NCBI RefSeq assembly: GCF_001584145.1
Contig: NZ_CP013232.1
Coordinates: forward strand, 3,286,001 to 3,350,000
Direction of reading: 5' to 3'
Source: Collimonas fungivorans
GTDB taxonomy: Bacteria; Pseudomonadota; Gammaproteobacteria; Burkholderiales; Burkholderiaceae_D
Length of the DNA: 64,000 nucleotides
Position numbers and translations under genes: made by a program
Shown: positions 24,122 to 33,420 of the stretch, one piece after another
Layout: every line of letters starts with the position of its first letter
Position numbering within the stretch: the stretch's first letter is position 1
The notes under the pieces: model-generated
Told to the model about the DNA's origin: nothing
The model's input: the letters and a program-made list of their open reading frames with translations, nothing else
Database searches by the model: none

Positions 24122-26233
24122 ATGCTATCAACACTAAAACTCATCACCGCCGACCCCAACTCTGACAATATCGACCATCTGGTGGCCTTGATAAAGACCC
24201 TGCGCCCCAGCAAGCCGGGGCTCGGACAGGAAGCGGCAGAGAACGTGCGGGTGCTGGTGCAATTGCTGCATGGCGAACCGCTACAGGCCAGCGCCCTGCG
24301 CCACTATATCCTGCGGCTGTTTTCGACGCGGCGCCAGATCAGCCTCTACACCGACACCGGCATCCTGCCGAACGCCGGCTTTTTTACCGAACTGTTCCAG
24401 CGCCTGTCGTTCCGCATGCTGCCGCCGGCGCTGGATGAAAACTACCTGCGCGATTGCCTCGACCGCCTGCTGCCGGTGGAAACCGATTACCTGTGGATCA
24501 ACGCCGTACCCGCGGCAGACTGGCTGAGCCTGTTCGACCTGCTGAGCCAGGCCGCTCCGTATACCGACGCCGAGAACAACGCCGCCAGCGACGCCGTCGA
24601 CCGCCACAAGACCGTGGGCGAACTGCTGGAGGCGATCCAGACCCTGTCCTACCGCATCAGCGCCATGGGGCTGGAGCCGGCGCTGCTGCGGCTCTATCCC
24701 AGCATCGACGAGTTCGAGTCGCCGTTCCTGATGCAGAACGTCGAGCTGCACCTTTACCTGAACAGCTATCGCCGCCATCTGGCGGCGGCGGACTCGGCCT
24801 TCGACCAGGGCGAGCTGCCGCCGCTGGAAGACGCCCGCCATCTGTCGGTGATGCTGGACCAGTGCGAAACCATCGTCCTCAAGATCCGCAAGAACGCCTT
24901 GCGCATGGGCAGCAGCGTCTCCCTCACCTACCTGCTGGTGCGGCTGGAGCAAAGCATCGCGCGCCTGCGCAAGCTGCTGGACCTGGTCGATGTCGGCCCG
25001 GCCGAGGCTAACCAGGCGGATGCCGCGTCCGAGCCTGGCGCCGCCGAGGCCAGGCAACTCGCCAAACGCAGCCAGGCGCTGGCGCTGGGCCAGGAACTTA
25101 TCGAAGGCCATAACCGCAAATACGCAGTGCGCGAACTGTTCGCCGACAATATCAACCTGCTGGCGCGCAACGTCACCGAGAACGCCAGCCGCACCGGCGA
25201 ACACTATATCGCCGAAGACCGCTCCGAATACGGCGCGATGTTCCGCTCCGCCTCCGGCGCCGGCCTGATCATCGGTTTCATGTCGCTGCTGAAGATCCTG
25301 GCGTCCTACCTGCGCGCCGCGCCGCTGGTGGAAGCGTTCTTGTTCAGCATGAACTACTCGTTCGGTTTCATGCTGATCCATGTCCTGCATTTCACGGTCG
25401 CCACCAAGCAGCCGGCGATGACGGCGTCGCGCATCGCTTCCGGCCTGCAAAGCCGCGACGGCCGCAATATCGACCTCGACAGCCTGGTGGAACTGATCGT
25501 CAAGGTGATCCGCACGCAATTCATTGCGGTCGCCGGCAACCTGTTGCTGGCTTTTCCGGTGGCTTACCTGATCGCCCTCGGCTACCAGGCGCTGTTCGGC
25601 CATCACCTGGTGACGCCCGACAAGGCGGCGCACCTGCTGCACGATATCGATCCGTTCGCCAGCCTGGCGCTGTTCCATGCGGCGATCGCCGGCGTCTGCC
25701 TGTTCCTGGCCGGCCTGATCTCGGGCTACTACGACAACAAGGCGCTCTATACCCATATGGCGCAACGCGTGGCGCGCGCGCACTGGCTGCGCAAGCTGCT
25801 GGGCCAGGAGCGGCTGGCCCGCTTCGGCGAATACCTGGAGCGCAACCTGGGCGGCCTGATGGGGAATTTCTACTTCGGCATCCTGCTCGGCACCATCGGC
25901 ACCGTTGGTTTCATGCTAGGCCTGCCGATCGACATCCGCCACATCACGTTTTCGGCGACCAATTTCGCCACCGCCCTGGTCGGCCTCGACAACCACATGA
26001 GCTGGCAAACCGCGGCCGTTTCGGTCATCGGCGTGCTGGGGATAGGCACGGTCAACCTGTGGGTCAGTTTTTCGCTGGCACTATTCGTCGCCTTACGCGC
26101 GCGCCAGGTGCGCTTCCGCCATGGACTGGCGCTGGCTAAAGGGGTGTTCACGCGCTTCAGGAAAGGTCCCAAGGATTTTTTCATTCCACCAAAAAGGCTG
26201 GCGCCGATGGAAGAGGACAAGCCTAGCGTTTAA
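24122..26233 (+). CDS. Multi-pass membrane protein of the 'site-specific recombinase' (Gcr-type) family
   Basis: A 703-residue protein. The N-terminal ~360 residues are soluble and mainly helical; the C-terminal half has several TM segments (around residues 380-395, 405-425, 465-490, 515-540, 590-610, 640-665). Homologues are commonly labelled site-specific recombinase, but I see no serine- or tyrosine-recombinase motif, and the topology is that of an inner-membrane protein. The true function is unknown. It stands alone, divergent from the chorismate mutase gene with a ~98-bp shared upstream region. Confidence 0.7.
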   Translation: MLSTLKLITADPNSDNIDHLVALIKTLRPSKPGLGQEAAENVRVLVQLLHGEPLQASALRHYILRLFSTRRQISLYTDTGILPNAGFFTELFQRLSFRMLPPALDENYLRDCLDRLLPVETDYLWINAVPAADWLSLFDLLSQAAPYTDAENNAASDAVDRHKTVGELLEAIQTLSYRISAMGLEPALLRLYPSIDEFESPFLMQNVELHLYLNSYRRHLAAADSAFDQGELPPLEDARHLSVMLDQCETIVLKIRKNALRMGSSVSLTYLLVRLEQSIARLRKLLDLVDVGPAEANQADAASEPGAAEARQLAKRSQALALGQELIEGHNRKYAVRELFADNINLLARNVTENASRTGEHYIAEDRSEYGAMFRSASGAGLIIGFMSLLKILASYLRAAPLVEAFLFSMNYSFGFMLIHVLHFTVATKQPAMTASRIASGLQSRDGRNIDLDSLVELIVKVIRTQFIAVAGNLLLAFPVAYLIALGYQALFGHHLVTPDKAAHLLHDIDPFASLALFHAAIAGVCLFLAGLISGYYDNKALYTHMAQRVARAHWLRKLLGQERLARFGEYLERNLGGLMGNFYFGILLGTIGTVGFMLGLPIDIRHITFSATNFATALVGLDNHMSWQTAAVSVIGVLGIGTVNLWVSFSLALFVALRARQVRFRHGLALAKGVFTRFRKGPKDFFIPPKRLAPMEEDKPSV

Positions 26234-26249
26234 CTATTAAAAACAGACG

Positions 26250-26271
26250 TTGCGGGCCGCACGGCCCGCAA
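26250..26271. other. GC-rich hairpin after the Gcr-type gene
   Basis: A perfect 9-bp stem with loop GCAC (ttgcgggcc / ggcccgcaa), 16 bases after the stop codon. No T-run follows on the plus strand, so a terminator role is possible only in a rho-assisted or RNA-stabilising sense. Confidence 0.4.
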
Positions 26272-26353
26272 TACGACTAGTCAAGCAAGAACCGGCGCAA
26301 CACGGTAGTATCCGAACGGCAATATATTTGAACCCGCCGCAAGGTCTAAAAAC

Positions 26354-27715
26354 ATGCTGAACACTCAGTTGCAAGGATTGTTTCTACGATTGTTTCTGCG
26401 ATTTGCCGCCGCGCTGCTGTGCGTCCTGACCGCGGCTTGCTCGACCTTGCCCGACGTCAGCAACCTGAGCGCGTCGGTATCGCAGGTATCCGCAGCCAGC
26501 AGCGGTGCAGTGAACGCCTCGGCTCGCCTCAACACGCTAGCCGCAATGGAAGAAGCGGTGACCGGCAGCCCGCTGATCAAGGGCAACAAGGTCACCCTGC
26601 TGTTCGACGGACCGGAGACCATGACAGCGATGATGGCCGCCATACAACAGGCCAAAAGCACGATCAATTTTGAAACCTATATTTTCGACCAGGACCAGCT
26701 CGGCCTGCAGTTTGCCGACCTGCTGATTGAAAAGCAGCGCGCCGGGGTCCAAGTCAACATCATCTATGACAGCGTCGGCAGCATCGGCACGCCCGCCGAA
26801 TTTTTCGAGCGCATGCGCGCCGCCGGCATCAAGCTGATCGAATTCAATCCGGTCAACCCGCTCAAGCGTTTCGGCCGCTGGCAACTGAACCATCGGGATC
26901 ACCGCAAGATACTGGTGGTGGACGGCAAGATCGGTTTTACCGGCGGCGTCAACATCAGCGCCGCGTATGCCAACAGCTCGCTGTTCCGCTCGCGCCGTCG
27001 TACCAGCACAGGCGCAGGTCCAGGAACCATCGGCTGGCGCGATACCCACCTGCAGATCGAAGGGCCGGCAGTCGCTTCCCTGCAATTGCTGTTCCTGCAA
27101 ACCTGGGGCACGCAGCACGCGGAAGATTTGCCGGACCTCGATTATTTTCCCAAACTGGACAGCGCCGGCGACAAGACGGTGCATGTGCTGAGCACCCAGC
27201 CCGACAGCGACTACAGCCTTTACAAGGCCTATATCCTGGCGATCCAGCAAGCGCGCAAAAGCATACACATCACCACGCCCTACTTCACTCCCGACCGCCA
27301 GCTGGTAGATGCGCTGGTGGCCGCGGCCAGGCGCGGCGTCGACGTCACCCTGATCTTGCCGAGCGTGACCGATATCGGCCTGATGTTCCATGCCGGCCAA
27401 TCGTTTTATACGCAATTGCTGGGCGCCGGCATCCGCATTTATCAGCTGCAGGTTGCAGTGCTGCACGCCAAAACCGCCGTGATCGATGGCAGCTGGTCCA
27501 CCGTCGGCTCCGCCAACCTGGACATCCGCAGCTTCCTCCACAATTATGAAGCCAACGTGATCGTCATCGACGAGCAGTTTGGCCGCGAAATGGAAAAAGC
27601 CTTCCGCGAAGACATCCGCGGCTCGCAGCAAATCACGCTGGAGCAATGGCAGCAGCGGCCGTTTTCCGAACACATCAAGGAATGGGCGGCGCGCTCGCTC
27701 GGTTACTGGTTATAA
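26354..27715 (+). CDS. Phospholipase D-family lipoprotein, cardiolipin-synthase-like
   Basis: A 453-residue protein with a lipoprotein signal peptide (LLCVLTAAC, Cys near residue 28) and two PLD half-domains. The two HKD motifs are HRKILVVDGKIGFTGGVN (about residue 182) and HAKTAVIDGSWSTVGSANLD (about residue 373). The family makes cardiolipin from phosphatidylglycerol or performs other phosphatidyl transfers; the lipobox, however, suggests a periplasm-facing lipoprotein rather than a typical ClsA with two N-terminal TMs. It lies downstream of the Gcr-type gene, and is convergent with the hut operon with 4 bases between the stops. Confidence 0.82.
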   Translation: MLNTQLQGLFLRLFLRFAAALLCVLTAACSTLPDVSNLSASVSQVSAASSGAVNASARLNTLAAMEEAVTGSPLIKGNKVTLLFDGPETMTAMMAAIQQAKSTINFETYIFDQDQLGLQFADLLIEKQRAGVQVNIIYDSVGSIGTPAEFFERMRAAGIKLIEFNPVNPLKRFGRWQLNHRDHRKILVVDGKIGFTGGVNISAAYANSSLFRSRRRTSTGAGPGTIGWRDTHLQIEGPAVASLQLLFLQTWGTQHAEDLPDLDYFPKLDSAGDKTVHVLSTQPDSDYSLYKAYILAIQQARKSIHITTPYFTPDRQLVDALVAAARRGVDVTLILPSVTDIGLMFHAGQSFYTQLLGAGIRIYQLQVAVLHAKTAVIDGSWSTVGSANLDIRSFLHNYEANVIVIDEQFGREMEKAFREDIRGSQQITLEQWQQRPFSEHIKEWAARSLGYWL

Positions 27716-27719
27716 GAAA

Positions 27720-28541
27720 TCAGTCCGATGCGTGGCTTTCTGCCCAGGCCAGCATCACTTCCATGAAACGCCGCAAAGTCGGCCGCACCTGCGCCGCACG
27801 CTGTTCGTCGAAAGCAAACGGCAGTTGCTCTTCCATATAGGTGAGTTGCGCCTGTTCCAGCTGCACTGCATGGATGTTCTGTTGCGGCTTGCCGTAGTGG
27901 CGCGTAATGTGGCCGCCCTTGAAACGGCCGTTCACTGCATGGCTGTAGCCCGCCTCGGCAGCCTGGGCGGCGATCGCCTGCAATTGCTGCGTCAGTTCCG
28001 GCGCGCACGAGCTGCCGGCGCCGGTGCCCAGGTTAAGGTCGGGTAAACGCCCTTCGAAGAAACGCGGCACCACCGATGCGATGGAATGCGCATCCCACAG
28101 CATCGCCACGCCGTGTTCAGCGCGCATGCGCTGCAGCTCCTGCTCCAGCTGCTGGTGATAAGGACGCCAGTATTGCGTGATGCGGCGCTGTACTTCGGCC
28201 TCGTCGGGATTTTTCCCGGCCTGATACAAGGCTTGCTTGTGAAAGGTATCCAGCGGGCACAGCCCCGTCGTATCCTGCCCCGGGTAAAGGTTGACATTGT
28301 CCTCCGGCCGGTTCAGGTCGATCACGTAACGCGAATGGGTCGCCACCAGGACCGAGGCGCCCAACTCCTGCAGGAAATCATATAAGCGCGGCATGTGCCA
28401 GTCGGTATCGGCAATCTCCAGTGCCGCGGCGCTCATGCCGGCAGCGATATCGGGCGGGATGTATTCCCCCGCATGCGGCATCGACACCAGCAGCGGCAAT
28501 CTGCCGCGATGAAACAGGAATTTTTCCACAGGCAAGCTCAT
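27720..28541 (-). CDS. hutG: N-formylglutamate deformylase
   Basis: A 273-residue member of the N-formylglutamate amidohydrolase family. Conserved features include LPLLVSMPHAGEYIPPD near the N-terminus, DLNRPEDN (about residue 74), and MLWDAHSIASVVPRFFEG (about 150), which supplies His and acidic metal ligands. It hydrolyses N-formylglutamate to formate and glutamate, the last step of the five-step histidine pathway. It is the last gene of the leftward hut operon. The ribosome binding site AAGGAT is directly adjacent to a 15-bp tandem duplication of the hutF end. Confidence 0.9.
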   Translation of the reverse strand: MSLPVEKFLFHRGRLPLLVSMPHAGEYIPPDIAAGMSAAALEIADTDWHMPRLYDFLQELGASVLVATHSRYVIDLNRPEDNVNLYPGQDTTGLCPLDTFHKQALYQAGKNPDEAEVQRRITQYWRPYHQQLEQELQRMRAEHGVAMLWDAHSIASVVPRFFEGRLPDLNLGTGAGSSCAPELTQQLQAIAAQAAEAGYSHAVNGRFKGGHITRHYGKPQQNIHAVQLEQAQLTYMEEQLPFAFDEQRAAQVRPTLRRFMEVMLAWAESHASD

Positions 28542-28549
28542 CGTCTATC

Positions 28550-28579
28550 CTTAATCCAGCAACTCTTAATCCAGCAACT
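28550..28579 (-). repeat. 15-bp tandem duplication at the hutF-hutG junction
   Basis: The unit cttaatccagcaact (plus strand) is present twice, at 28550-28564 and 28565-28579, without mismatch. On the coding strand one copy covers the last codons and stop of hutF, and the second repeats them just before the hutG ribosome binding site. Confidence 0.9.
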
Positions 28580-29945
28580 TCTTCATGGCGCCAGCATAAG
28601 CAGTGGCGCTCTGTTCCTGCCGGCCATGCTTATGGTCGCGAATGACCCAATGGCCGCCGACCATGACATCGCGCACCGGCGTTTGTCCGTGCTGGCAAAA
28701 CACAAAACTGTCGAGCAGCTGATCGCCGTGCTTGCCGCTCAGGTCCGCATGCAGCGGGTCCAGCACCAGCAAGTCGGCGCGCTGCCCGATTTCCAGGCCG
28801 CCCACCGGACGGCCGCTGGCGGCAGCGCCGCCGCGCAGGGCTTGCCGATACAGATAACCGCCCACCGCGGCGCCGTCATTACCGCTTCCGACCAGCATGT
28901 TGCGCTGGCGGTGCTGCAGGCGCTGGCTGTATTCATACAAACGCAGTTCTTCGCTGACGCTGGTGCTGATGTGGCTGTCGGACCCTATGCCCCACACGCC
29001 ATCGGCGCCGGCATAGGCAACGCCATTGAAGATGCCGTCGCCCAGGTTGGCTTCGGTAGTCGGGCAGATGCCGGCGACCGCGCCGCTGCGCGCCAGTTTT
29101 TCCGTTTCGGCAGTAGTCATGTGGGTAGCGTGCACCAGGCACCAGCGGCGGTCGACCTCGACATTCTCCAGCAGCCAGGCCACCGGCCGCGCGCTTAAAG
29201 CGGCGACGCAGTCTTCAACTTCCTTGTTCTGTTCAGCGATGTGGATATGCACGGGCGCTTGCGCATCCCATTGGCCGAGCAGCGTCAGCAGCTGCAGCAG
29301 CGATTGCGGCGAAACCGCACGCAAGGAATGCGGCGCAACGCCGTAACGCAAGCCGGCATGCTGCGGATGCGCCGCCTGCAAGCGTTGCAATACATCGATG
29401 ATCCATTCCGGCGAATTGATGAAACGCGCCTGCCCGGCATGCGGCGCCTGGGCGCCGAAACCGCTGTACTGGTACATCACCGGCAGCAAGGTCAGGCCGA
29501 TGCCGACCTCCTGCGCCGCTTCGATCAGGCACACCAGGTTTTCGGCCGGATTGGCGTAAGGCTTGCCATCCTTGTCGTGATGCAGGTAATGGAATTCGCA
29601 GACTGAGGTGTAGCCGGCCTGCAGCATCTCGATGTACAGCTGGACCGCAATCGCCTTGAGGTCGGCCGGCGCCAGCTTGCCGGCGAACTTGTACATCAGG
29701 GTGCGCCAGCTCCAGAAACTGTCGTTAGGATTGGAGCGGAATTCGGTCAGCCCCGCCATCGCCCGCTGGAATGCGTGCGAATGCAGGTTGGCGATGCCGG
29801 GCAATACCGTGCCTGTAACAGCCAGGGCGACAGCATCGGAATCGGGGATGACGCGGGTCAGGAGGCCGTTGTCGTCCCACTCCAGCAGGACATTGTTGCG
29901 CCAGCCTTCAGGCAACAGGGCATGGTCGGCGATCACTTGTTTCAT
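28566..29945 (-). CDS. hutF: Formimidoylglutamate deiminase
   Basis: A 459-residue amidohydrolase-superfamily enzyme. The metal-binding LPGIANLHSHAFQRAMAGL motif is near residue 50, followed by HIHIAEQ and LVHATHMTTAE with additional His ligands and GIGSDSHIS with the catalytic Asp. It deiminates N-formimidoyl-glutamate to N-formylglutamate and ammonia, feeding HutG. Presence of HutF with HutG defines the five-step route instead of direct cleavage by a HutG formimidoylglutamase. It follows hutI by 25 bases on the minus strand. Confidence 0.93.
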   Translation of the reverse strand: MKQVIADHALLPEGWRNNVLLEWDDNGLLTRVIPDSDAVALAVTGTVLPGIANLHSHAFQRAMAGLTEFRSNPNDSFWSWRTLMYKFAGKLAPADLKAIAVQLYIEMLQAGYTSVCEFHYLHHDKDGKPYANPAENLVCLIEAAQEVGIGLTLLPVMYQYSGFGAQAPHAGQARFINSPEWIIDVLQRLQAAHPQHAGLRYGVAPHSLRAVSPQSLLQLLTLLGQWDAQAPVHIHIAEQNKEVEDCVAALSARPVAWLLENVEVDRRWCLVHATHMTTAETEKLARSGAVAGICPTTEANLGDGIFNGVAYAGADGVWGIGSDSHISTSVSEELRLYEYSQRLQHRQRNMLVGSGNDGAAVGGYLYRQALRGGAAASGRPVGGLEIGQRADLLVLDPLHADLSGKHGDQLLDSFVFCQHGQTPVRDVMVGGHWVIRDHKHGRQEQSATAYAGAMKKLLD

Positions 29946-29970
29946 GACATTTCCTTTCGCGAGACGGTGC

Positions 29971-31215
29971 TCAATACTGACTGAATCTGCCGCCGCGCAC
30001 TATCGCGCTGCAGGGATTGAGTCCCGACCAGTAGGCAAGTTCCGCCAGCGATTCCACTGACCAGAGCACGAAGTCGGCGGCACGTCCGGCCGCCAGCAAA
30101 CCGTGGCGGTCCGCCTTTCCAAGCGCCAGCGCGGCGTTGGCGGTTACCCCCATCAGCGCTTCCGCCGCTGTCATACGGAACAAGGTGCAAGACATGTTAA
30201 GCATCAGCAGCAAGGAAGTACTGGGCGAGGTGCCCGGATTGCTGTCGGTGGAAATCGCGACAGGAATCCGGTAGCGCCGCAACAGTTCCAGCGGCGGTTG
30301 TTTGGTTTCACGGATGAAATAATAGGCGCCAGGCAGCAGCACGGCGACCGTGCCGCTTTGCTGCATAGCCGCCACGTCCGCTTCATTCAGGTGTTCGAGA
30401 TGATCGACCGACAGCGCCTTGAAGCCCGTCGCCAGCTGGGTCGCGCCGATATTCGAGAGCTGGTCGGCGTGCATCTTCAGCGGCAGCCCGAGCTTGCCGG
30501 CAGCAATGAACACCTGTTCGCTCTGCGCCACGGAAAAGCCGATGTTCTCGCAAAACACGTCGACTGCGTCAATCAACCCTTCCGCATGCAAGGCCGGCAG
30601 CATCTCGTCGCACACCAGTCTGATGTAGTCGTCGGCGCGGCCCTGGTATTCCGTCGGCAAGGCGTGGGCGCCAAGGAAGGTGGTGTAGACGGTGACTGGA
30701 TAAGATTCGCCCAGGCGCCGCGCCACCCGCAGCATCTTGCGTTCGGTCTGCAGGTCGAGGCCGTAGCCGGATTTGATTTCAATCGTGGTGACGCCTTCCG
30801 CCAGCAAAGCCTCCAGGCGCCGCGCTGATTGCCGGAACAAGCTGTCTTCACTGGCTTCACGGGTAGCGCGCACGGTCGATACAATGCCGCCGCCGCTCCT
30901 GGCGATTTCTTCATAACTGGCGCCTGCCAGGCGCATGGCGAATTCGTCGGCGCGGTTGCCGCCATACACCAGGTGGGTATGGCAGTCGATCAAGCCAGGC
31001 GTGATCCAGCGGTTGCCGGCATCGTGGTATGCCAGCTCCGCTTGCCTGAACTCGGCCGGCAGCTCTGGCTCGCTGCCGATCCAGGCGATCAGGCCGTCGC
31101 GCACCACCATGGCGCCGTCGAGGATGACTTGATCGGGGTTGCCGGCGGGCGCGATCCTGGCCTTGTGCCAGATGCCCTCGGCTAACCGGCCTGCTTCAAT
31201 TTGACTCTGCGGCAT
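29971..31215 (-). CDS. hutI: Imidazolonepropionase
   Basis: A 414-residue amidohydrolase-fold enzyme. Metal ligands are seen in [25 protein letters not shown] (about residue 68) and in later [10 protein letters not shown] and [11 protein letters not shown] motifs. It opens the imidazolone ring of 4-imidazolone-5-propionate to give formimidoylglutamate, the third hut step. The start at 31215 (MPQSQIEAG) has AGGAAA upstream; a longer frame to 31347 runs into the hutD gene and is not supported. It lies between hutD and hutF in the operon. Confidence 0.93.
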   Translation of the reverse strand: MPQSQIEAGRLAEGIWHKARIAPAGNPDQVILDGAMVVRDGLIAWIGSEPELPAEFRQAELAYHDAGNRWITPGLIDCHTHLVYGGNRADEFAMRLAGASYEEIARSGGGIVSTVRATREASEDSLFRQSARRLEALLAEGVTTIEIKSGYGLDLQTERKMLRVARRLGESYPVTVYTTFLGAHALPTEYQGRADDYIRLVCDEMLPALHAEGLIDAVDVFCENIGFSVAQSEQVFIAAGKLGLPLKMHADQLSNIGATQLATGFKALSVDHLEHLNEADVAAMQQSGTVAVLLPGAYYFIRETKQPPLELLRRYRIPVAISTDSNPGTSPSTSLLLMLNMSCTLFRMTAAEALMGVTANAALALGKADRHGLLAAGRAADFVLWSVESLAELAYWSGLNPCSAIVRGGRFSQY

Positions 31216-31225
31216 ACTGATTTTC

Positions 31226-31807
31226 CTATAGCAGATTGATGCTGACACCGATAACGATACTGCCGGCTTGCAGCGAACGCAACGCCAGCGCGCCTGGCCG
31301 TTCGTCGCACACCAAGGTCTGGCGCGGCTCCAGCGTTGTCTGTTCACCGTTCTCGGTCAGCACATCCCAGCGGCCTTGCACGCAAAACAGCAGGCTGCAG
31401 CCTTGCCGCAGTTCTTGATCCTGGTCCTGGTCCGCATGCCAGACGCTGACTTCGCCGCCAGCCGCGCCGCGCCGCAGCATCAGGTTGAAATCCTGGCAAG
31501 GGCCGCCTTCCAGCCGCGCGCTGACCTGCTCCTCGCCGCGAAAGCGGTGCGGTTGCAAAGGCAGCAACAAGACCGGTTCGCAGCCAGCCGAAAACAGCTG
31601 CATACCCTCGCCCTCCAGCAAGGTAATCACCCGGTCAACGCCAGGAAAACTGGAAAAGGCGCCCGACTGGCTGACATCGGCAATGCTCACTCGCCATAAA
31701 AAAGCATCGAATGAGGCGCCTGCCGGATAGCCGTGCAGCTCGCGCGTGACGCCGCCGCCGTTTTTCCACGGCGTGGCTTGCAGCTCCTCGAACTTGAGCC
31801 GCCGCAT
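31226..31807 (-). CDS. hutD: HutD family protein
   Basis: A 193-residue cupin-fold protein of the HutD/Ves family. The N-terminal [23 protein letters not shown] motif is highly characteristic. HutD is thought to modulate hut expression or limit urocanate build-up, without known catalysis. Its start is one base from the hutH stop, so it is translated from the same message. I chose the start at 31807 (MRRLKF); an in-frame start at 31831 would overlap hutH. Confidence 0.85.
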   Translation of the reverse strand: MRRLKFEELQATPWKNGGGVTRELHGYPAGASFDAFLWRVSIADVSQSGAFSSFPGVDRVITLLEGEGMQLFSAGCEPVLLLPLQPHRFRGEEQVSARLEGGPCQDFNLMLRRGAAGGEVSVWHADQDQDQELRQGCSLLFCVQGRWDVLTENGEQTTLEPRQTLVCDERPGALALRSLQAGSIVIGVSINLL

Positions 31808-31808
31808 G

Positions 31809-33349
31809 TTACTGACCGTACAGGCCGGCAAACAAGGCGTGGCAGCTGCCGCTGACCGCGCCCTGCAGCACCAGTTGCTTGGCAGCTTCGATATCCGGCG
31901 CGAAGAAACGGTCCTTGTCGTAGAACGCGACCTGCTTGCGCAAACGCTGTTGCACCTCGTCCAGCAAAGGCGAAGTCGTCAGCGGCAAATGACAATCCAC
32001 GCCCTGCGCCGCCGCCAGCAATTCGATGGCGACGATGGTAGCGGTATTGTGCGCCATCTCGTGCAGGCGGCGGCCGGCGAAAGTCGCCATGCTGACATGG
32101 TCTTCCTGGTTGGCGGAAGTCGGCAGGCTGTCGACGCTGGCCGGATGCGCCAGCGATTTGTTCTCGGACGCCAGCGCCGCCGCGGTGACATGGGCGATCA
32201 TGAACCCGGAATTAAGGCCGGACGACTGCACCAGGAACGGCGGCAGGCTCGACAAGGAAGAATCGATCAGCAGAGCGATGCGGCGCTCCGACAAGGCGCC
32301 GATTTCGGCAATCGCCAGCGCCAGCGTGTCGGCTGCAAACGCAACCGGCTCGGCGTGGAAATTGCCGCCGGAGATGACTTCGTCATGTTCGGCATAAATC
32401 AGCGGATTGTCGGTGACGGCATTGGCTTCGATCAGCAAGGTGCGCGCGGCATTGCCGATCAGGTCGACGCAGGCGCCCATCACCTGCGGCTGGCAGCGCA
32501 AGCTGTACGGATCCTGCACCCGTTCATCGTTGACCAGGTGCGACTGGCGGATGGCGCTGCCGCTCAGCAGCTGGCGGTAAATCTTGGCGGTGGCGATCTG
32601 CCCGGCTGGCCGCGCACTTCATGCACGCGCGGATCGAACGGCGCATCGCTGCCGCGGGCGGCGTCGACCGCCAGCGCGCCGGTGACGGTGGCGGCTTCCA
32701 GCACGCGCTCGGCCAGGAACAGGCCGTTCAAGGTCAACGCGGTCGAAACCTGGGTGCCGTTGATCAGCGCCAGCCCTTCCTTGGCCGCCAGCACGATAGG
32801 TGCGATACCTGCCTTGGCCAGCGCTTCCTTGGCGTCGACCAGCTTGCCGTCGACCCGGACCTGGCCTTCGCCCAGTATCGCCAGGGTCATGTGCGACAAG
32901 GGCGCCAGGTCGCCGGAGGCGCCGACCGAACCCTTGACCGGGATGCAAGGCATGATGCCGGCGTTGTAGATCGCCAGCAGGGTATCGATCACCTGGGCCC
33001 GGATACCCGAGAAACCGCGCGCCAGGCTGCCGATCTTCATGGCCAGGATAAGACGCACGGCGCCATCGTCGATCAGGTCGCCGGTGCCGACCGAGTGCGA
33101 CAGGATCAGGTTACGTTGCAGCAGTTCCAGCTGTTCGTCCGGGATGCGGGTCTTGGCCAGCTTGCCGAAGCCGGTATTGATGCCGTAGGCGGCATCGCCG
33201 CGTTCGACGATCCGGGCCACGGTGGCGGCGGAAGCATTGATGGCGGCATACGCCGCCGGCGGCAATTCGAGCGGCACGGCTTCGGCCCAGATGCGGCGGA
33301 TCTCTGCCAACGACATTTTTCCTGGTTGCAGAGTCAACGGTGTTTTCAT
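31809..33349 (-). pseudogene. hutH: Histidine ammonia-lyase, frameshifted
   Basis: The gene covers 1541 bases, one short of a 513-residue HutH. The N-terminal part reads correctly from [12 protein letters not shown] through the ASG triad ([14 protein letters not shown], about residue 144) that forms the MIO cofactor, to VHEVRGQPG; then the frame is lost near 32600. The C-terminal part resumes in another frame ([19 protein letters not shown]..., then [16 protein letters not shown] to the end). Inserting one C after the CCGGGC on the coding strand restores the family sequence. Either a recent mutation or a sequencing error; the flanking hut genes are intact. The start at 33349 is favoured over 33355 by spacing to GAAAG. 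Confidence 0.88.
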
Positions 33350-33420
33350 GGTCATTTCTTTCAAATTAGCGTGATGCAGGAATCGATTTTACAACTGTGG
33401 TCAAGCCTCGCCTTCCGGAT

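Noticed and set aside
26250..26271. Rho-independent terminator after the Gcr-type gene.
   Set aside because: The stem is good, but no T-run follows on the plus strand, so I listed only a hairpin.
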